Source: Piscinibacterium candidicorallinum
GTDB lineage: Bacteria > Pseudomonadota > Gammaproteobacteria > Burkholderiales > Burkholderiaceae_C
Assembly (NCBI RefSeq): GCF_047549485.1
Contig: NZ_CP180191.1
Location: forward strand, 1,240,001-1,304,000
Length of the DNA stretch: 64,000 bases
Reading direction: 5' to 3'
Position numbers and translations under genes: made by a program. Under the pieces are notes generated by a model. That model was not told the origin of the DNA and searched no databases. It was given only the letters and a program-made list of their open reading frames with translations. This document shows positions 60,293 through 64,000 of the stretch, in pieces. Position 1 is the first letter of the stretch. Every line of letters begins with the position of its first letter.

Positions 60293-63200
60293 ATGAACGT
60301 CTCTGAACTCTCGATCCGCCGCCCGGTGATGGTGGTGCTGCTGTCGATCGCCCTGGTGATCGGCGGTGTGTTCGCCTACAGCAGGATCCCGGTGGCTGCG
60401 CTACCCAGCTTCAACACGCCGGTCATCACGGTGTCGGCCTCGCTGCCCGGCGCGGCGCCCGACACCATGGCCTCCTCGGTGGCGTTGCCGCTCGAGAAGC
60501 AGTTCTCCACGATCGACGGCATCAAGCTCATCAGCTCGGTCAACACCTTGGGCAGTACGCAGATCACGCTCGAGTTCGTCCCCAGCCGTGACATCGACGC
60601 CGCCGCCGTGGACGTGCAGGCCGCGCTCTTGCGCGCCCAGCGTGCGCTGCCCGCGGCCATGACGCAGCTGCCGTCCTACCGCAAGGTCAATCCGGCCGAC
60701 GCGCCCGTGCTGCTGATGGCCATGACCTCGCCCTCGATGCCGATGTCCGACCTCAACGACTATGCCGAGAATCTGGTGGCGCCGGCCCTCTCCACGGTGG
60801 AGGGCGTGGCCCAGGTCAACATCTTCGGCCAGCGGCGCTATGCGGTGCGCGTGCGCGTCAATCCGGATGCGCTCAGCGCCCGCAACCTGAGCATTGATGA
60901 AGTGGTCGCCGCATTGCGTGCCGCCAATGACAACGCGCCCGTGGGCATTCTCGACGGCCGGCAGCAGACCCTCACGCTGCAGGCCAATGACCAGCTGCGC
61001 AATGCCGCGCAGTGGCAGGAGGTCATCGTGGCCAGCCGCAACGGCCAGCCGGTGCACCTGAAGGAGGTGGCGCAGGTGCTCGACAGCTTCGAGAACATCC
61101 GCACCGCCGGCAGCTACAACGGCGAGCGCGCCATCGTGCTGGCCGTGCAGCGCCAGCCCAATGCCAACACCGTGCAGGTGGTGGACGGCATCCTGAAGAT
61201 GCTCCCCGGCTTCAAGGCGCAGATGCCTGCATCGATCAACATCACGCCGGTGAATGACCGCTCGATCTCCATCCGCGAGGCCCTGCACGACGTGAACCTC
61301 ACCCTGGCGCTCACCGTGCTGCTGGTGGTGCTGGTGATCTGGCTGTTCCTGAAGCGTGCCGCGGCCACCTTCATTCCCGCGGCGACGATCCCGATCTCCC
61401 TCATCGGCGCGCTCTCGCTGTTCTATGCCCTGGGCTACAGCCTGAACAATGTCTCGCTGCTGGGCATCACCCTCGCGGTCGGCCTAGTGGTGGACGACGC
61501 GATCGTCGTGCTCGAGAACATCGCTCGCCACATCGAGGAGGGCATGGCGCCGCTGAAAGCCGCCCTGCAGGGCGCGCGCGAGGTCGGCTTCACCATCGTC
61601 TCCATCTCGCTGTCTCTGGTGGCCGTGTTCATTCCCATTTTCTTCATGCCGGGCACCATCGGCCTGCTCTTCCACGAGTTTGCGGTGGTGGTGGGCCTGT
61701 CCATCCTGGTCTCGGCTGCGGTCTCGCTCACGCTGGTGCCCATGCTGGCCAGCCGCATCCTGCGCGCCGAGAACCTGCATGCCCAGCGCCAGGACCCCTG
61801 GGTGCTGCGTCAGTTCGAGCGCGGCTTTGTGGCCGTGCAGTCGGCCTATGCACGCAGCCTGGACTGGGCGCTGGCGCACCGCCGCACTGTGGCTGCCGTG
61901 GCCCTCGGCAGCTTTGCGCTCACGGCCCTGCTGTTCTGGGTCATCCCCAAGGGCTTCTTTCCGGAAGAGGATGTGGGGCAGATCCAGGTGACAACCGAAG
62001 CCGGCGAGGACGTGTCCTTTCTGCGAATGGTGGAGCTGCAGGACCAGGTGGCCAATGTCCTGCGCGCCGACCCGAATATCAAGGACATGACCTCCTTCAT
62101 CGGCGGTGGCGCGGGCGCCGGCAACACCGGGCGCATGTTCATCGTGCTCAAGCCCCGGGGCGAGCGCCCGCCCATGGCCAAGGTGCTCGAAGGCCTGCGG
62201 GCCCGGGCGCGCACGGTGCCCGGCATCGCGGTCTATCTGCGGCCGGTGCAGAACCTGCAGCTCGGCGGCCGCCAGAGCAAGGCGCGCTACCAGTTCACCC
62301 TGCAGAGCGTGAGTGCCGATTCGCTCAATGACTGGGCCAACAAGCTGCAGGACGTGCTGCGCAACGACCCGAAGTTCCGCGACGTGACCAGCGACAGCCA
62401 GAACCGCGGCCTGCAGGCCAGCCTGCGCATCGATGAAGCCCGCGCTGCCGTGCTCGGCGTGAGCATGGCCGATCTGCGCAGCGCGCTGTACAGCGCGTTC
62501 GGCGACAGGCAGGTCTCCACGATCTACACGTCTTCGAGCAGCTACCAGGTGATCCTCGAGGCCGATGACGCCTACCGCCAGTACACCGATGCGCTGACCC
62601 GCATTGCCCTGCGCAGCAAGACGGGCGCGCTGGTGCCGCTGTCGTCCTTTGCCACGGTGGAACGCACGGTCGGACCCACGGCCGTGAACCATCAGGGCCA
62701 GCTGCAGGCCATCACCCTGTCGTTCAACCTGGCGCCCAACGTGCCCCTGGGCGATGCGACCCGGCGCATCGACGAGGCGGTGCGCCAGATCCAGCTGCCG
62801 GCCAGCGTCATCACCAGCTACGGCGGCGACGCCGCCGTCTTCCAGGAAAGCCAGGGCGGGCAGGCGGTGCTGCTGGTGGCCGCACTGTTCGTGATCTATG
62901 TGCTGCTGGGCGTGCTCTACGAGAGCTATATCCACCCCATCACCATCCTCGCGGGCCTGCCCTCGGCGGCGGTGGGCGCGCTGCTCGCGCTCAAGCTCTT
63001 CGGCATGGAGCTGACGCTGATCGCCACCATCGGCATCCTGATGCTGATCGGCATCGTCAAGAAGAACGCCATCATGATGATCGACTTCGCCCTGCATGCG
63101 CAGCGCGAGCGGGGTACGAACCCGGCTGCGGCCATCCGTGAGGCCTGCGTGCTGCGCTTCCGGCCGATCATGATGACCACCCTGGCTGCACTCATGGGTG

Positions 63201-63421
63201 TGCTGCCGATTGCGGCGGGGCTGGGTGCCGGAGCCGAGCTGCGCCAGCCCCTCGGTGTGGCCGTGGTGGGCGGGCTGCTGTTCTCCCAAGCCATCACGCT
63301 CTACATCACGCCGGTGATCTATCTGTACCTGGACCGCTGGAGCGGCTCTGGCCCGCGCGTGCTGCCAGGCGATGCCGCGCCCGGACGCGCGGAGCCTGTG
63401 GCCGTGCCTTCGGGCGAATGA
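60293..63421 (+). CDS. RND multidrug efflux pump, MdtB/MdtC-like (1042 aa)
   Basis: This is the inner-membrane proton-driven pump. The start MNVSELSIRRPVMVVLLSIA and SASLPGAAPDTMASSVALPL are typical of the MdtB/C branch. Twelve helices are arranged as TM1, large periplasmic loop, TM2-7, loop, TM8-12. The proton-relay Asp pair in GLVVDDAIVVLENI (TM4) and the Lys in GIVKKNAIMMIDF (TM10) are intact, as is the GLF-type trimer region. The single pump gene suggests a homotrimer rather than an MdtB/C heterotrimer. Substrates are not predictable. Confidence 0.95.
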   Translation: MNVSELSIRRPVMVVLLSIALVIGGVFAYSRIPVAALPSFNTPVITVSASLPGAAPDTMASSVALPLEKQFSTIDGIKLISSVNTLGSTQITLEFVPSRDIDAAAVDVQAALLRAQRALPAAMTQLPSYRKVNPADAPVLLMAMTSPSMPMSDLNDYAENLVAPALSTVEGVAQVNIFGQRRYAVRVRVNPDALSARNLSIDEVVAALRAANDNAPVGILDGRQQTLTLQANDQLRNAAQWQEVIVASRNGQPVHLKEVAQVLDSFENIRTAGSYNGERAIVLAVQRQPNANTVQVVDGILKMLPGFKAQMPASINITPVNDRSISIREALHDVNLTLALTVLLVVLVIWLFLKRAAATFIPAATIPISLIGALSLFYALGYSLNNVSLLGITLAVGLVVDDAIVVLENIARHIEEGMAPLKAALQGAREVGFTIVSISLSLVAVFIPIFFMPGTIGLLFHEFAVVVGLSILVSAAVSLTLVPMLASRILRAENLHAQRQDPWVLRQFERGFVAVQSAYARSLDWALAHRRTVAAVALGSFALTALLFWVIPKGFFPEEDVGQIQVTTEAGEDVSFLRMVELQDQVANVLRADPNIKDMTSFIGGGAGAGNTGRMFIVLKPRGERPPMAKVLEGLRARARTVPGIAVYLRPVQNLQLGGRQSKARYQFTLQSVSADSLNDWANKLQDVLRNDPKFRDVTSDSQNRGLQASLRIDEARAAVLGVSMADLRSALYSAFGDRQVSTIYTSSSSYQVILEADDAYRQYTDALTRIALRSKTGALVPLSSFATVERTVGPTAVNHQGQLQAITLSFNLAPNVPLGDATRRIDEAVRQIQLPASVITSYGGDAAVFQESQGGQAVLLVAALFVIYVLLGVLYESYIHPITILAGLPSAAVGALLALKLFGMELTLIATIGILMLIGIVKKNAIMMIDFALHAQRERGTNPAAAIREACVLRFRPIMMTTLAALMGVLPIAAGLGAGAELRQPLGVAVVGGLLFSQAITLYITPVIYLYLDRWSGSGPRVLPGDAAPGRAEPVAVPSGE

Positions 63422-63595
63422 TGCGGCCCGCGCCCCATTGCGCGTTCCTGTGCACAAGGTTCCTTTGCTTTACATGCTTTCACATGCTGTCGGTGATCTG
63501 ACAAGCCCCGGTGCTTCCGCCAGCCAGCGGGCACCAAGTTCGCCGCCCCGGCTCTCAGTGCGGGTACCTGTCGCCATTCAAGAAAGGACGCAATC

Positions 63596-64000
63596 ATGAA
63601 GTCCAGTCACCGCGCCTCCGTATCTTCGCCATCGTCATTTGCGCCGTACAGCGGCCGGCTGCGGCCGGCGGCGCTCGCAGTGGTGCTGATGGTGCTCTGT
63701 GCTGCGCAATTCCCAGCGTCGGCCTCAACGCCTGTGCCGCGCCAGGCGGTCACTCTGTCGGGCCACGACGCTGTGCAGGACGCGGCTGATGGCTCGCTGC
63801 CTTGGGCGGCGGATGGCCAGCGCTGGTGGTCGCGCTTCGAGGACCCCACGCTCAACCTGCTGCAGGCCGTGCGCATCTCGCGCGGCGGCGAGCCAGTGGC
63901 GCCGCTGGTGCCCGGCGCCTCGCCGGATGTGGACCTCGTGCTGAGCTACATCGGTGCGCGCAGCTTTGCGCTGCGTCTGCGCGTGGCTCTGGAGGGCCGC
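63596..64000 (+). CDS. Probable outer-membrane efflux channel (OMF), 5' part only
   Basis: The ATG at 63596 follows AAGAAAGGA. The frame is open for all 135 codons to the window end. A signal-like hydrophobic stretch (about 27-44, ending FPASAS) precedes DGQRWWSRFEDPTLNLLQAV, which resembles the WW-x-x-F-x-DP-x-L-x-x-L start of NodT/OprM channels. The later part (SPDVDLVLSYIGARSFALRL) departs from the usual pattern, so confidence is moderate. Its position after the RND pump supports the third component of a tripartite system. Confidence 0.65.
   Translation, partial: MKSSHRASVSSPSSFAPYSGRLRPAALAVVLMVLCAAQFPASASTPVPRQAVTLSGHDAVQDAADGSLPWAADGQRWWSRFEDPTLNLLQAVRISRGGEPVAPLVPGASPDVDLVLSYIGARSFALRLRVALEGR

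Noticed and set aside
61484..63457. Long minus-strand open frame opposite the RND pump
   Set aside because: The composition is His/Arg/Gln-rich with no recognisable motif, while the plus strand is a full RND transporter.

Overview
The window is GC-rich chromosomal DNA that reads as a betaproteobacterium, most likely order Burkholderiales. Three things point there: the ribF-ileS-lspA-coaBC order, a stand-alone Bug-type (TctC) solute receptor, and short TACAAT-type -10 boxes placed directly in front of start codons (ribF, purN). No tRNA, rRNA or CRISPR array was seen.

Region 1 (1-15.8 kb) is envelope and sensing. A giant lipoprotein runs off the left edge. Its reading frame is open over the whole of 1-6003, with ten or more Ig-like domains and a BNR-type propeller. 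Upstream of it lie a SARP-like BTAD/AAA/TPR regulator, a secreted protein, a Tat-exported PhoD phosphatase behind a candidate array of Pho boxes, and a chemoreceptor preceded by a free periplasmic Cache protein.

Region 2 (16-34.8 kb) is mostly core housekeeping: coaBC, lspA, ileS, ribF, a cold-shock gene, purN, rsmB, an MscS channel, a desaturase, rpmG/rpmB, radC, an FKBP isomerase with ispH, a Bug receptor, a XerC/D recombinase and a PP-loop ATPase.

Region 3 (34.8-42 kb) is the unusual part, an AT-richer island with every gene on the minus strand. It holds three small polytopic membrane proteins. Two of them (35.1 and 37.5 kb) are clear paralogues and the third (36.6 kb) looks like a distant one. 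They alternate with copies of one REP-type (Y1/RAYT) transposase element that has perfect 17-bp inverted ends: one intact copy, one frameshifted copy, one 161-bp MITE-like deletion derivative and one inverted remnant at the left edge. Two other genes are cut off exactly at element ends, one resembling the N-terminus of a secreted lipase/RTX protein. Upstream are a single-TM protein, an RTX-repeat remnant and a type I secretion ABC transporter that has lost its N-terminal half. I read this as a decaying type I secretion/RTX effector locus with candidate immunity or accessory membrane proteins.

Region 4 (42-51 kb) has an SphA-type outer-membrane protein with a chalcone-isomerase-like protein, a SPOR protein, small membrane proteins and a large tricorn-like S41 protease. 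Region 5 (51-64 kb) is accessory: a RES/Xre toxin-antitoxin pair, a CarF/Kua (plasmalogen-type) desaturase, an AraC regulator divergent from an AhpD-like protein, an FNR-type regulator followed by a B12-binding AerR/PpaA-like protein, and a MarR regulator with an RND efflux operon whose probable outer-membrane channel runs off the right edge.

Across the window an approximately 50-bp palindromic repeat (core GCGGTTTTCCAG-CCA/TGG-CTGGAAACCGC with a CAGACAAGCGG tail) recurs in intergenic spaces: seven clear and four decayed copies.
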